From NCBI RefSeq assembly GCF_900117455.1, contig NZ_FPHO01000003.1, positions 682,001 to 746,000 on the forward strand: a stretch of DNA of 64,000 nt, written 5' to 3'. The notes below the pieces were generated by a model. The model saw only the letters and a list, made by a program, of their open reading frames with translations. It was not told the origin of the DNA and did not search any database. Of this stretch, positions 1 through 9,334 are shown one piece after another. Position numbers and translations under genes: made by a program. The DNA is from Hyphomicrobium sp. CS1GBMeth3 (GTDB lineage Bacteria > Pseudomonadota > Alphaproteobacteria > Rhizobiales > Hyphomicrobiaceae). Within the stretch, counting starts at the first letter, position 1. Each line of letters starts with the position of its first letter.

Positions 1-2
1 TC

Positions 3-1844
3 GACCCGCTCGCCGCCATGCAGCCGGGAGCGCCGCTGTTACACAACGATCCGCGGAAGACGGCCACGCAGCCGCATCGAAACATCGTAGCGGAGCTGCA
101 CGGCGATATCGGAGATTCGGATGCCGGCTTCGCCGCCGCGGATTCCATTCACGAGGGCGTCTACGAGAGCCAGCGCGTCCAGCACACACACCTCGAGACA
201 CACGCGTCCCTCGCCTGGGTCGACGACGACGGGCGGCTCAACGTACGCACAAGCTCCCAGGTCCCTTTCCTGGCACGCCGTCGCCTCGCGACCCTGTTCG
301 GCCTCGATCCAAACCGCATCAGGGTGATCTGCGCCCGGGTGGGCGGTGGGTTCGGCGGCAAGCAGGAGCTTCTGACCGAGGACATCACGACGCTTGCCGC
401 GTTGCGTTTAAAACGCCCGGTCAAGCTCGAATTCACACGCGAGGAGCAGTTCATCGGCGCCACCACGCGCCACCCCATGCAGGTCCGGATCCGGCTCGGA
501 GCCAAGAAAGACGGCGCACTAACGGCGATTGAAATGGACGTCGTCTCCAACACCGGAGCCTACGGCAACCATGCCCCCGGCGTCCTGTTCCACGGCTGCA
601 ATGAATCCGTAGCCCTCTACAAATGCCCAAACAAGCGCATCACCGGCTACGCCGTCTATACGAACGCGGTGCCATCCGGCGCCTTCCGCGGTTACGGCCT
701 GAGCCAGATCAACTTCGCAATCGAATCCGCCATCGACGAGCTCGCCCGTACGCTTGCAATCGATCCGTTCGAGATGCGCCGGCGCAATGTCGTGCAGCCC
801 GGAGACCGGATGCTTGCGTATAACGAGCATCCCCATGACGTGGAATTCGGAAGCTACGGCCTCGATCAATGCCTCGACCTGGCCGAGCGCGCGCTCGCGC
901 GCGACCCTGGCCCCACGGTAGATCCCAGCAAATGGCAAACGGGTGAGGGCATGGCCATCGGCATGCTCGACACCATTCCACCGCGCGGCCATCACGCCAA
1001 TGTCGAAGCCCGTTTGGTGGCCGATGGAGCTTACGAGATCGCAACCGGAACTGCCGAATTCGGAAACGGCACGACGACAGTCCACGCACAGCTCGCGGCC
1101 ACCGCGCTGAACACAGATGTCGGCCGGATCCGCGTCGTCCAATCGGACACGGACAAATCAGGCTATGATACGGGCGCCTTCGGATCGACAGGCACGGTCG
1201 TGGCCGGAAAGGCCACGTTCGCAGCCGCGACTCTTCTGAAAGCACGCGTTATCGCGCGGGCAGCCGCTCTGATGAAAGTACCCGAGCAGAGCTGCACGCT
1301 CGTTGCAGACGCCGTCATATCGGGAAACGCGCGCATATCGCTCGAGGAGATCGCACGGGAGAGCGGCATTTCGGCGAGAGGTCAAGACGGGGGAAGCCCG
1401 CGCTCGGTGACATTCAACGTCCAGGCATTCAAGGTCGCCGTTCACCGTGTGACCGGCGTTGTTCGCATCCTCAAAAGCGTGCACGCCGCCGACGCAGGCA
1501 CCGTCATCAACCCGATGCAATGCCGCGGCCAGATCGAAGGCGGTGTCGCTCAGGCCATCGGCGCCGCCCTGTACGAGCACGTCGATATCGACGAGAGCGG
1601 CCGGGTGACGACGAATACGCTGCGCGGCTATCACATCCCCGCATTCGCCGACATTCCCCGAACTGAAGTATTGTTTGCCGACACCAGCGACGCGCTCGGA
1701 CCACTCGGCGCCAAGTCGATGAGCGAGAGCCCGTTCAATCCCGTGGCAGCAGCCCTCGCCAATGCCATTCGCGACGCGACAGGCAGGCGCTTCTTCGCAA
1801 CGCCATTGGCTGCCGACAAGATCTACGCGCGAACGGAGACCTGA
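3..1844 (+). CDS. Molybdenum hydroxylase large subunit (xanthine dehydrogenase/aldehyde oxidase family), 5' end cut by window
   Basis: Molybdopterin-binding catalytic subunit of a xanthine dehydrogenase-type enzyme, which hydroxylates a ring carbon or aldehyde of its substrate. The frame is open from base 3, upstream of the first ATG at 18, so the N-terminal part (about 150-180 residues against a usual 750-800) lies outside the window. Cofactor motifs are GGGFGGKQ (about residue 109 counted from the ATG at 18), AFRGYG (about 222), and GAKSMSESP near 567, whose Glu matches the catalytic base. It is a different paralogue from the large subunit at 6935-9322. It runs towards the minus-strand cluster and could belong to the same pathway. 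The substrate cannot be told from sequence. Confidence 0.9.
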   Translation, partial: DPLAAMQPGAPLLHNDPRKTATQPHRNIVAELHGDIGDSDAGFAAADSIHEGVYESQRVQHTHLETHASLAWVDDDGRLNVRTSSQVPFLARRRLATLFGLDPNRIRVICARVGGGFGGKQELLTEDITTLAALRLKRPVKLEFTREEQFIGATTRHPMQVRIRLGAKKDGALTAIEMDVVSNTGAYGNHAPGVLFHGCNESVALYKCPNKRITGYAVYTNAVPSGAFRGYGLSQINFAIESAIDELARTLAIDPFEMRRRNVVQPGDRMLAYNEHPHDVEFGSYGLDQCLDLAERALARDPGPTVDPSKWQTGEGMAIGMLDTIPPRGHHANVEARLVADGAYEIATGTAEFGNGTTTVHAQLAATALNTDVGRIRVVQSDTDKSGYDTGAFGSTGTVVAGKATFAAATLLKARVIARAAALMKVPEQSCTLVADAVISGNARISLEEIARESGISARGQDGGSPRSVTFNVQAFKVAVHRVTGVVRILKSVHAADAGTVINPMQCRGQIEGGVAQAIGAALYEHVDIDESGRVTTNTLRGYHIPAFADIPRTEVLFADTSDALGPLGAKSMSESPFNPVAAALANAIRDATGRRFFATPLAADKIYARTET

Positions 1845-1885
1845 GCCCTAAGACGACCATCGGCGGGTGCAATCGACCATTCGCC

Positions 1886-2063
1886 TCAATCGATGAGCCC
1901 AGCCTGCTTAGCCTCCGAAGCGAACTCCGCCAGGATTCCGATCGCAAGCGTCGGGCGCGACTTGGCGCCAGGAACAAGCCCGATCGGGCTGCGAATGCGT
2001 GCGATGTCCCCATCGTCGAACCCAAGTTGCTTACGCCACTCAATCAAGGCCGCTCCCGCATGG
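1886..2063 (-). pseudogene. C-terminal remnant of an XdhC/CoxI-type molybdenum cofactor maturation factor
   Basis: The minus strand reads about 55 codons resembling the C-terminus of XdhC proteins: an IEWRKQLGF segment, then DIARIRSPIGLVPGAKS and ILAEFASEAK before a TGA. XdhC ends typically read (R/H)xPIGLxIGAxTPxEIAxSILAE. The upstream part of an xdhC, including its N-terminal and Rossmann-like regions, is absent because the ABC permease gene begins 140 bases away. No start codon with a ribosome site precedes the fragment. XdhC loads the sulfurated molybdenum cofactor into XDH, so this is probably the rest of a maturation gene that once ended the operon. The remainder of 1845-2199 shows nothing recognisable. 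Confidence 0.55.
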
Positions 2064-2199
2064 CAGCTTGATATCGAAATGAGGTGATCCTTTTCTATAT
2101 CGAACCGACCGATTGCGTCCGTTGCGGATTGCATTCTGCGCTTCCAGCGCAACAGCATTCCAGATTGTCGAGCGGCATGGACGCGTCTCGTTCGCCTCT

Positions 2200-3132
2200 C
2201 TAGCGTCGTTCTTCGCGCAAATGCGCCTGACCAAGCGCCTGTGGCTCGTGCAAGCGGCCGCCCGGGCGCAGGCTGGTCCAGATCATGACGGCGAGCGTTG
2301 CCAGATAGGGCGCCATCAGAACGAAGTATTGCGGCACTTGCAGTCCGACCGCAGCAATGCGCGGAATTAGCGCTTCGATGCTGCCGAAGAGAAGAGCGCC
2401 TGCGAGCGCGCGCCATGGGTGCCAGCGCGCAAAGATGACGAGTGCGATCGCAATCCAGCCGCGGCCGCCGGCCATGCCGTCGACCCAGATTCTCGCGACA
2501 CCGACCGACAAGTAGCCGCCGGCCAGTCCAACCAGCGCCGCACCGGCCGCAATGGCGAGATAGCGGTAAAGCGCAACGTTGATACCCGCCGCGTCTGCTG
2601 CATCGGGTCCGTCACCCACGGCACGCAGCCTGAGACCGACCATCGAGCGCGTGAGAACGAACGCGACGAACGCAAAAATCGGACCGGTGAGATAAACGAC
2701 GGCATCGTGATCGAAGAGAAGCGGCCCCAGGACAGGAATATCGGAGAGCGGACCGAGCGGAACCGGCGCAAGCCCGGCAACGGGCTGGTTGGTCCATCCC
2801 TGCTGCGTCGCGATAAGGCCGGTGAGCCCCTGCGCCAGGAACACCATGGCAAGGCCCGCAATGACCTGGTTGACGCGCAGGCTCACCACCATCGCGGCAA
2901 AGATCATCGAAAAGACGGCGGTGGCGAGCGCGGCCACGACTATGGCGAGAAGCGGATAGCCGCCGAGCGTCAACGTGCAGCCGACACCCGCCATGGCGCC
3001 GACCAGCAAATAGCCTTCCGCGCCGAGCGACAGCACACCCGACTTCTCCGTGACGATGAGGCCAAGCGCGGCCAAAGCGAACGGAACCGCGAACGGCGGC
3101 ACATTGGCCATCCAGTTGATGAAGAAGTCCAC
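2200..3132 (-). CDS. BMP-type ABC importer, second permease subunit (YufQ/NupQ-like)
   Basis: Inner-membrane permease of 310 residues with about eight to ten hydrophobic segments, of the BPD_transp_2 (branched-chain/simple-sugar/nucleoside) type. The stretch with LSLGAEGYLLVGAMAG near the N-terminus and RAVGDGPDAADAAGINV in the middle are the usual family signatures, the latter being the coupling region towards the ATPase. It follows the other permease with a 9-base gap and is the last intact gene of the minus-strand operon. Together with the genes at 3142, 4214 and 5734 it forms a complete importer of the type that takes up nucleosides or purines in other bacteria. Confidence 0.88.
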   Translation of the reverse strand: MDFFINWMANVPPFAVPFALAALGLIVTEKSGVLSLGAEGYLLVGAMAGVGCTLTLGGYPLLAIVVAALATAVFSMIFAAMVVSLRVNQVIAGLAMVFLAQGLTGLIATQQGWTNQPVAGLAPVPLGPLSDIPVLGPLLFDHDAVVYLTGPIFAFVAFVLTRSMVGLRLRAVGDGPDAADAAGINVALYRYLAIAAGAALVGLAGGYLSVGVARIWVDGMAGGRGWIAIALVIFARWHPWRALAGALLFGSIEALIPRIAAVGLQVPQYFVLMAPYLATLAVMIWTSLRPGGRLHEPQALGQAHLREERR

Positions 3133-3141
3133 CGCCTCCCC

Positions 3142-4221
3142 CTATCTCAAGAGCCGCAAGCGATGGCGCACGAAGAAATCCGATGACGCAACGCAGATCA
3201 CGATGATCGCCTGCACGAGTTGCACCATCGACCCCGGGATCTGATAGAAGACTTGCAGGCTCTGGCCACCGACAAAGAGCACGGCGACAAGCAACGCGAC
3301 GATGATCGCCGCGATCGGATTGTTGCGGGCCAGGAAGCCGATCAGGATGCCGGAGAACCCGTAGCCGACGAAATAGGATTGAGTGAGCCGGTATTCGACG
3401 CCCGCGCTGATGGCAAAGCCCGCAAGCCCCGAGAGCGCGCCCGACAGCATCGCTGAAATCAGGATGACCGCTGTCACCGGCAATCCTGCCGCCGCCGCCA
3501 TGCGCGGATTGGCATGCACGACGCGCGTGAAGAACCCGAAACGGCTGAGGTTGAGCAGCCACCACGCCAGCAGCGCGAGAACGAGCGCTAGCGGCAGCGC
3601 GTAGGTCAGGTTCTCCCAGCCGACGAGACCGAGGCGCTCCGCCGTACCGAATTGCTCGGAGTTTGGAAAGCTGCTCTTGGGATCGCGCCACGCGCCATAG
3701 AGCAAGTGCAAGAGAAAGTTGAAAGCCACGTAGTTGAGCAGCAGCGTCGAAATGATCTCGTTGATGCCAAGCCGGATGCGCAGCAACGTCGGCACCACGA
3801 TCCAAGCCATTCCGGCCGCCGCTGCGGCGAGCCCCATAAGGAGCAGCCGGATGGATGGCGGGCCGATGTCGTTGATAGCGATCGCCGTCGCAGCGATCGA
3901 GCCGAGAATCATCTGTCCTTCGATGCCGATGTTCCAGAAGCGCACCCGAAACGCCACCGCTGCGCTCAATCCCACAATGAGCAGCGGCGCGGCCTGAACC
4001 AGCACGGCCGAAAGGCTCTGCGGGCTCGAGAAAATCGCAACGACAAACTCGTTGACGAGATCGCCGGGACCGACGCCTGAGGCCATAAGAATCAGCGTCG
4101 CAATGGCGAGACCTATGCCTAGACCGCCAGCAATGATCGCCGCCTGAAGCAGTGGAGATGCATTCTGGCGAAGCTCGATATTGATCCGCTTGGGCGGCAA
4201 CGGCCGCAGGTAATCAGCCAT
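3142..4221 (-). CDS. BMP-type ABC importer, first permease subunit (YufP/NupP-like)
   Basis: Inner-membrane permease of 359 residues. An N-terminal cytoplasmic tail is followed by about nine hydrophobic segments. NIGIEGQMILGSIAATAIA and VVHANPRMAAAAGLPV match the BPD_transp_2 permease pattern. The ATG at 4221 overlaps the end of the ATPase gene by 8 bases, indicating translational coupling. Two different permeases plus one double ATPase is the normal make-up of BMP/Nup importers. Transport of a purine-like or other N-rich ring compound is inferred from the Mo-hydroxylase genes in the same operon. Confidence 0.88.
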   Translation of the reverse strand: MADYLRPLPPKRINIELRQNASPLLQAAIIAGGLGIGLAIATLILMASGVGPGDLVNEFVVAIFSSPQSLSAVLVQAAPLLIVGLSAAVAFRVRFWNIGIEGQMILGSIAATAIAINDIGPPSIRLLLMGLAAAAAGMAWIVVPTLLRIRLGINEIISTLLLNYVAFNFLLHLLYGAWRDPKSSFPNSEQFGTAERLGLVGWENLTYALPLALVLALLAWWLLNLSRFGFFTRVVHANPRMAAAAGLPVTAVILISAMLSGALSGLAGFAISAGVEYRLTQSYFVGYGFSGILIGFLARNNPIAAIIVALLVAVLFVGGQSLQVFYQIPGSMVQLVQAIIVICVASSDFFVRHRLRLLR

Positions 4222-5716
4222 GGTGCACCATCGCCGCTCCGATCGCCTGGCGATCTGCGGGCGCCGTGAACTCGCCCACGATGCGGCCTCGGCTCATCAC
4301 TCCGATGCGATCGGAAAGCAGCATGATCTCGTCGAGATCCTCGCTGATGAGCAGCACGCCCGCACCCGCGTCACGCGCTTCCCGCAAACGCCGATGCACC
4401 TCGCTGGCGGCGCGCACATCGAGCCCGCGGCTCGGGCTGTGCGCCAGCACGATCTTGGGCGCCTGCGAAAACTCGCGGGCGATAACCAGCTTCTGCGCGT
4501 TTCCACCCGACAGGAGAGCAGCCTTCTGGCGCAGGCTGCGCACACCCTGGACATCGAATGCGCCCACGGCATCCGCGGCTTCAACGTCGATCTTTCCGCT
4601 CTCTACCCTGAGCCAACCGCCGAAGCGGCCAGAAAGCACGCCGGTGACCGCGTAGTTATCAGCGATCGAGAGATCACCTGCGAGACCGTATGCGTGACGA
4701 TCGGCAGGGATCGACACCAGCCCGAGATCGCGACGGCGCTTGGGACCATCGGCAACAACGCCCCCCACGCCCGCAATCTCGACGCGGCCGGATAGCGGCG
4801 CACGGACGCCCATCAGGATCTCCGCAAATTCCGTCTGTCCGTTTCCGCCAACGCCCGCGATCGAATAGATTTCTCCGCTCCGCACTGTAAGGCTGGCATT
4901 GTCGAGCGCCTTGAGGCCATCCGCGCGACAGCCGGAAAGACTCGAAACCGTCAGCACCGGCTCGCCCGGCGCCGCGGCCGGAACGCGGTTTTGAGGAATC
5001 GTAGCACCGACCACCATGCTAGTCAGATCGACAATCGAAAGCTCGGAGGGCTTGGCGGTCGCCACCGTGCGTCCGCCACGCATAACCGTGACCTGATCGG
5101 CATACCCCTTCACCTCACCGAGCTTGTGCGTGACGAGAACCACGGCCGCACCATTGTCGGCGAGCTGCCGGATCATCCGAAGCAACGCCTCACCCTCTTT
5201 GTCGGTCAGAACGGCCGTCGGCTCGTCCAGAATCAGGATCTTCGCACCGTCGACGAGCACCTTGAGAATTTCGACACGCTGCTGCTCGGCAACCGACAGG
5301 CTTCCGACGGGACGCGTAAGATCGACGTCGAAGCCCACGGCCTCGCAAGTGCGACGGATCGCGGTCTCGATATCGACAAGCCCCTGTCCATACCGAGCGG
5401 CTCCGCAGGCCAACAAAATATTCTCAACGGCATTGAACGTCTTCACCAGCTTGTAGTGCTGGTGAACCATTCCGATGCCCATCTGCCGTGCCTCGAGAGG
5501 GCCGCTGATGAAAGCCTCTCGACCGTGAATGAGAATGTTTCCTTCGTCGGGGCGATAAAGCCCGCAGGCGACATTCATCAGAGTCGACTTGCCGGCACCG
5601 TTCTCGCCGAGCAAAGCATGAACCTCGCCGGGCGCGACCACGAAGGACGCGCCCGACAGAGCCTTGAAGCCATCGAAGGACTTCGAGATATCAGTCAGTC
5701 TGAGTGCAGACGTCAT
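4214..5716 (-). CDS. BMP-type ABC importer ATPase with two nucleotide-binding domains (YufO/NupO-like)
   Basis: A 500-residue protein with two ABC ATPase domains. The first has Walker A GENGAGKST (about residues 38-46), Q-loop MVHQHYK and Walker B ILILDEPTAVL. The second has the looser P-loop GVGGNGQTE, signature LLSGGNAQK and the AHSPSRGLDVRA stretch usual for the C-terminal half of sugar/nucleoside importers. The frame extends upstream to 6064 but runs there through the binding-protein gene in another frame. The ATG at 5716 begins the normal MTSALRLTDISKSF start and gives the expected length. It lies 17 bases after the binding-protein gene. Confidence 0.9.
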   Translation of the reverse strand: MTSALRLTDISKSFDGFKALSGASFVVAPGEVHALLGENGAGKSTLMNVACGLYRPDEGNILIHGREAFISGPLEARQMGIGMVHQHYKLVKTFNAVENILLACGAARYGQGLVDIETAIRRTCEAVGFDVDLTRPVGSLSVAEQQRVEILKVLVDGAKILILDEPTAVLTDKEGEALLRMIRQLADNGAAVVLVTHKLGEVKGYADQVTVMRGGRTVATAKPSELSIVDLTSMVVGATIPQNRVPAAAPGEPVLTVSSLSGCRADGLKALDNASLTVRSGEIYSIAGVGGNGQTEFAEILMGVRAPLSGRVEIAGVGGVVADGPKRRRDLGLVSIPADRHAYGLAGDLSIADNYAVTGVLSGRFGGWLRVESGKIDVEAADAVGAFDVQGVRSLRQKAALLSGGNAQKLVIAREFSQAPKIVLAHSPSRGLDVRAASEVHRRLREARDAGAGVLLISEDLDEIMLLSDRIGVMSRGRIVGEFTAPADRQAIGAAMVHHG

Positions 5717-5733
5717 CGATACGCCGCGACACC

Positions 5734-6822
5734 TTATTTCTGGCTGATCACGCCGTCGACGAACCAGTCCATCTTCCAGAGATCGGCGTCTCCGAGGACC
5801 TGCCCAGCGGCCACGCGCTCGGTGCCGTCGCGATCCTTGAGCGGACCGGCATAGATCTTCAGCTTGCCGTCGATGATCTCCTGACGGGCCGCCATGATCT
5901 TCTCCTTGGCTTCCGCCGACACGGCCGAGCCGCAGCACGCGATATCGGCGCCGCCCTCGTTGATGGAGAGAAACGCGCCGTACGGCTGCGTCTCCCAGGA
6001 GCCCGACGCGATCTGCTTGATCTCGGGCTCGAGGTAACGGTCCCACACCCAGGCGGACGAGCACTGCACGGCCTTGGGCGCGAATTCCGTCAGATCACGA
6101 TGATGACCCGTGCCGTAGACACCCTTCTCCTGCGCCACGATCTGCGTGGCGGGCGTATCGACGTGTTGACCAATAACATCGATGCCCTGCTCGATCAGAG
6201 CCTCCGCCGCAGCGCGCTCTTTGACGGGATCGTTCCAGGCGCCGGTGAAAATAACCGTCACCGTGGCCTTTGGATTCATCTGGCGCGCCCCGAGCGCATA
6301 GGCATTCACGGTCCAGTTGACGAGACCGAAGGGGTTCGCCGCGACGAAGCCGATCTTGCCGTCCTTCGATGCCGCCCCGGCGGCCATGCCGCACAGATAG
6401 TGGCTCTCGTATGTACGGCCGTAGAAGCTCTGGAGGTTGGGGCCATTCGTGGTGCCGGCCGGATTGAGGAACGCGACGTCGGGATACTTATCGGCCAGCT
6501 CCTTGAAGGTGTCGGAGTAGCCGAACGCCGAGCCGATGATGACGTTGAATCCGCGCTGAATGAACAGTTCGACGGCCGGACGGATTGCAGTCGCATTCTC
6601 CGGCACATTCTCGACCACGGGGATCTTGATCCCCATGCTCTTCTCCATCCGCTGACGCGCTTCGTCCAGCGATTGCGACCAGCCGCCATCATTCTTCTGC
6701 GAGAAGATGATCAAGGCAGGCTTGGGCTCGCCCTTGAGCTTGAAAGCAGCCACGCTGGGCGATGCCAGGACAAGTGTGCCGAGCAGTGCTGTGGCCAGTG
6801 ATTTCGATAACCCTGAGAACAT
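5734..6822 (-). CDS. BMP family ABC transporter substrate-binding protein
   Basis: Periplasmic binding protein of 362 residues in the BMP/PnrA-like family, whose studied members bind nucleosides or purines. A Sec signal peptide covers about residues 1-26 and ends in SPSVAA; it is not a lipoprotein signal. The mature part has the family features FNVIIGSAFGYSD, YPDVAFLNPAG and GYRTYESHYLCG-like segments, and KIGFVAANP near the domain hinge. It is the first gene of the transporter block and lies 112 bases after the Mo-hydroxylase large subunit on the same strand. That association makes the Mo-enzyme's substrate or a precursor the likely ligand, by inference. Confidence 0.88.
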   Translation of the reverse strand: MFSGLSKSLATALLGTLVLASPSVAAFKLKGEPKPALIIFSQKNDGGWSQSLDEARQRMEKSMGIKIPVVENVPENATAIRPAVELFIQRGFNVIIGSAFGYSDTFKELADKYPDVAFLNPAGTTNGPNLQSFYGRTYESHYLCGMAAGAASKDGKIGFVAANPFGLVNWTVNAYALGARQMNPKATVTVIFTGAWNDPVKERAAAEALIEQGIDVIGQHVDTPATQIVAQEKGVYGTGHHRDLTEFAPKAVQCSSAWVWDRYLEPEIKQIASGSWETQPYGAFLSINEGGADIACCGSAVSAEAKEKIMAARQEIIDGKLKIYAGPLKDRDGTERVAAGQVLGDADLWKMDWFVDGVISQK

Positions 6823-6934
6823 AATTGTATTCCCTCGTCTGATGCTGCCCGCCTTGCGGCGGCTAGTGATCGTCGTCTTAGTCCCGCTGGGCTCCGTTCA
6901 ACGCGGAGTCTTCGTCGCGTTGCCCTTTCCCCTC

Positions 6935-9322
6935 TCAAGCCGCAGTGAGTGCGACGTGAATCATGCTCGGTGTGATCGGCACGTGCCGGAATGGCGCCGC
7001 ACCCAGCGGACGCAGCGCGTCCTCGATCGCCGACGCCACGACTGCACCCACTGGAATGCAGCCCGCTTCACCCACGCCCTTGACCCCAAGCGGATTGAGC
7101 GGCGACGGCGTCTCGAGATGCAGGATCTCGACCGGCGGCACTTCGGTCGCGTACGGCACGAGGAAATCGACGAAGCTGGCGTTGATCGGATTGCCCTCGG
7201 CATCAAAATCGATGTGCTCGTAGAGCGCACCTCCAAAACCCTGCGCGATACCGCCCATGATCTGCCCCTCGACGATCGTCGGATTGATCATCTTCCCGCA
7301 ATCATGGACGCAGACGTAGCGCAGCACCTTGACGGCGCATGTCTCCGGATCGACCTCGACAATTCCGGCGTGAACGCCATAGGCCCAGGTCGCGCTCGGC
7401 GGGCTGTAGTAATCGGTTGCCTCGAGGCCCGGATGCTCGCCAGGCCGCAACGATGGTCCGTCGTGCCGGCTCGCCGGAGCGAACTGGGTCGCGGCCTTCG
7501 CTGCCTCGTTGAACGCGTAGCGCAGTGGGTTCGTCGCCGTTGCGATCGCGGCTAGCGAAACGCTGCGATTGGTACCGCGAACCCACGCCGCGCCGCCACG
7601 AAGCTCGATGTCTGCGGGATCCACCTCCAGCATGTTTGATGCGGCTTCTATGGTCTTCTTGCGAACGATCGCCGCCGACTGATGGATGGCGTTGCCCGAG
7701 ACAACCGCCGCGCGGCTGGCAAACGTCGCCACACCCCAGTCATAGGCCTTCGTGTCGCCTTCGACGACGATCACGTCCTCCACCTCGACGCCGAGCTGAT
7801 CGGAAACGATCTGCGCGAAGATCGTGTCGTGTCCTTGGCCTTGCGTCGTTAAACCAGTGTTGACGTACACCTTGCCGGTGATGGGATGAACGCGAACGTG
7901 GCCGCCTTCGTACGGCCCGAGTCCCGTCCCCTCAATGTAGAAGGCAAGTCCAAGTCCGATGTATCGGCCCTCCGCTCGCGCCTTCTCCTGCTCTCTGGCG
8001 AAACCCGACGGGCTAATGGCCTCCGAAACCATCTCGAGCGCACGATGATACTGTCCGCTATCGAGACTGACCGGTAGACCATCGGCGAAGAGCAGGCCTG
8101 CACGTAGAACCGGAAACTCGTGATCAGCGATGAGATTGCGCCGGCGCACCTCAAAACGGTCGAGGCCGAGCTCCAACGCAAGCTGATCCATCGCCCTCTC
8201 GATGGCGAAGTTTGCCTGCGGACGACCGCAACCGCGGTAGGGCGTCACGGGCGTCGTCGGCGTATAGACGGAGCGGAACTCCACATCGATGTGATTGATG
8301 CGGTACGGCCCCGCAATGGACGTCGAAGCCACCTGCGGAATGGCGATGCCATAGGGAATGAACGCACCGGTGTCGTGCAGAAAGGTATCGCGCAAAGCCA
8401 GCACTTCGCCGGTCTTCTTTGCGAACAGCTCGATGGTGTGGATCTGCGTGCGCTCTTGCGACGAGCCGATGAAGTTCTCGCGCCGATCTTCGATGAACTT
8501 GACGGGACGTCCCAAATCCCGCGCCGCCATCGGCACCAGAAGCTCGTCGGGATAGAACTGATAGACCTTCTGGCCGAAACCGCCGCCCACATCGGGGGCG
8601 ATGACACGCACCTTGTCCTCGTCTATATCCAGGATGGACGCCAGGGCACCCCGGACCGAGATCGGCGCTTGCGTGCCGTCCCAGACCGTCAACTCGCCTG
8701 TCGTGGTATCGAAGACTGCTGCCACGGCACGGCATTCCATCGGGGCCGCGGTCGAGCGATCGATCTGCACGCGAATGCGCGTAACATGCTCCGCCTGCGC
8801 AATGGCCGTGTCAGGATCTCCGCAGATCTGCCGGAACTCCGCCGCGATGTTCTTCGGATGCGTCGCGTGAACAAGCGGCGCGTCATCGAGAACCGCCCGC
8901 TCGAGATCGAGCTCGACCGGCAGCGGCTCATAGTCGATGTCGATCAGCGCGGCCGCATCCTCTGCGGCATAGCGATCGACGGCGACGATCATCGCCACCG
9001 GCTGGCCAACGTAGTAGACGTCGCCGCGCGCCAGCGGACGCTGCGTGCGCGGGTCGGTCATCGACGGATGCGGGATGAGCTGCGGCAACTCGCAATCAAG
9101 TGGACCTGAATTGTCGGCCGTGTAAACCGCGGCGACGCCGGGATGGGCCCGGGCAGCCGTCACGTCGATCGAAAGGATCTTGGCGCGCGCGAACGGGCTA
9201 CGCACGAACGCCGCGTGCAGCGGATTGGTCAGCGGAATATCGTCGACAAAAGCTCCCTCGCCGCGCAGGAGCTTGGGATCTATGTTTCGCTTGATGCGGC
9301 TTCCGAAGGCGCGCGTAGACAT
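6935..9322 (-). CDS. Molybdenum hydroxylase large subunit (CoxL-like, molybdopterin-binding)
   Basis: Complete 795-residue catalytic subunit. The N-terminal MSTRAFGSRIKRNIDPKLLRGEGAF-like part is the standard CoxL/XDH start. Cofactor motifs are GGGFGQKVY (about residue 249), PYRGCGRPQ (about 362) and GVKGVGEAGC near the C-terminus, whose Glu is the catalytic base. The AYRCSFR loop of true CO dehydrogenase is absent (PYRGCG instead), so it should not be called CoxL; it is a general hydroxylase acting on an aromatic N-heterocycle or aldehyde. It is the third gene of a medium-small-large set and lies 12 bases after the iron-sulfur subunit. Confidence 0.92.
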   Translation of the reverse strand: MSTRAFGSRIKRNIDPKLLRGEGAFVDDIPLTNPLHAAFVRSPFARAKILSIDVTAARAHPGVAAVYTADNSGPLDCELPQLIPHPSMTDPRTQRPLARGDVYYVGQPVAMIVAVDRYAAEDAAALIDIDYEPLPVELDLERAVLDDAPLVHATHPKNIAAEFRQICGDPDTAIAQAEHVTRIRVQIDRSTAAPMECRAVAAVFDTTTGELTVWDGTQAPISVRGALASILDIDEDKVRVIAPDVGGGFGQKVYQFYPDELLVPMAARDLGRPVKFIEDRRENFIGSSQERTQIHTIELFAKKTGEVLALRDTFLHDTGAFIPYGIAIPQVASTSIAGPYRINHIDVEFRSVYTPTTPVTPYRGCGRPQANFAIERAMDQLALELGLDRFEVRRRNLIADHEFPVLRAGLLFADGLPVSLDSGQYHRALEMVSEAISPSGFAREQEKARAEGRYIGLGLAFYIEGTGLGPYEGGHVRVHPITGKVYVNTGLTTQGQGHDTIFAQIVSDQLGVEVEDVIVVEGDTKAYDWGVATFASRAAVVSGNAIHQSAAIVRKKTIEAASNMLEVDPADIELRGGAAWVRGTNRSVSLAAIATATNPLRYAFNEAAKAATQFAPASRHDGPSLRPGEHPGLEATDYYSPPSATWAYGVHAGIVEVDPETCAVKVLRYVCVHDCGKMINPTIVEGQIMGGIAQGFGGALYEHIDFDAEGNPINASFVDFLVPYATEVPPVEILHLETPSPLNPLGVKGVGEAGCIPVGAVVASAIEDALRPLGAAPFRHVPITPSMIHVALTAA

Positions 9323-9334
9323 CGTCCCCCTCCC

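Noticed and set aside
2612..3805. Long minus-strand frame over the two permeases
   Set aside because: It runs through both real permease genes in another frame, with Arg/Ala-rich composition and no membrane pattern.
4214..6064. A 616-residue ABC ATPase with a 116-residue N-terminal extension
   Set aside because: The extension is Arg-rich sequence overlapping the binding-protein gene in another frame; the true start is 5716.
5704..6801. 365-codon plus-strand frame opposite the BMP binding protein
   Set aside because: Antisense to a complete binding protein with a signal peptide; no domain.
6823..6934. Possible guanine/purine riboswitch before the BMP binding protein
   Set aside because: No conserved loop sequences or paired stems seen; the gap is too short and lies inside an operon.
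6935..9322. Calling this a true CO dehydrogenase large subunit
   Set aside because: The AYRCSFR active-site loop is missing; the corresponding stretch reads PYRGCG.
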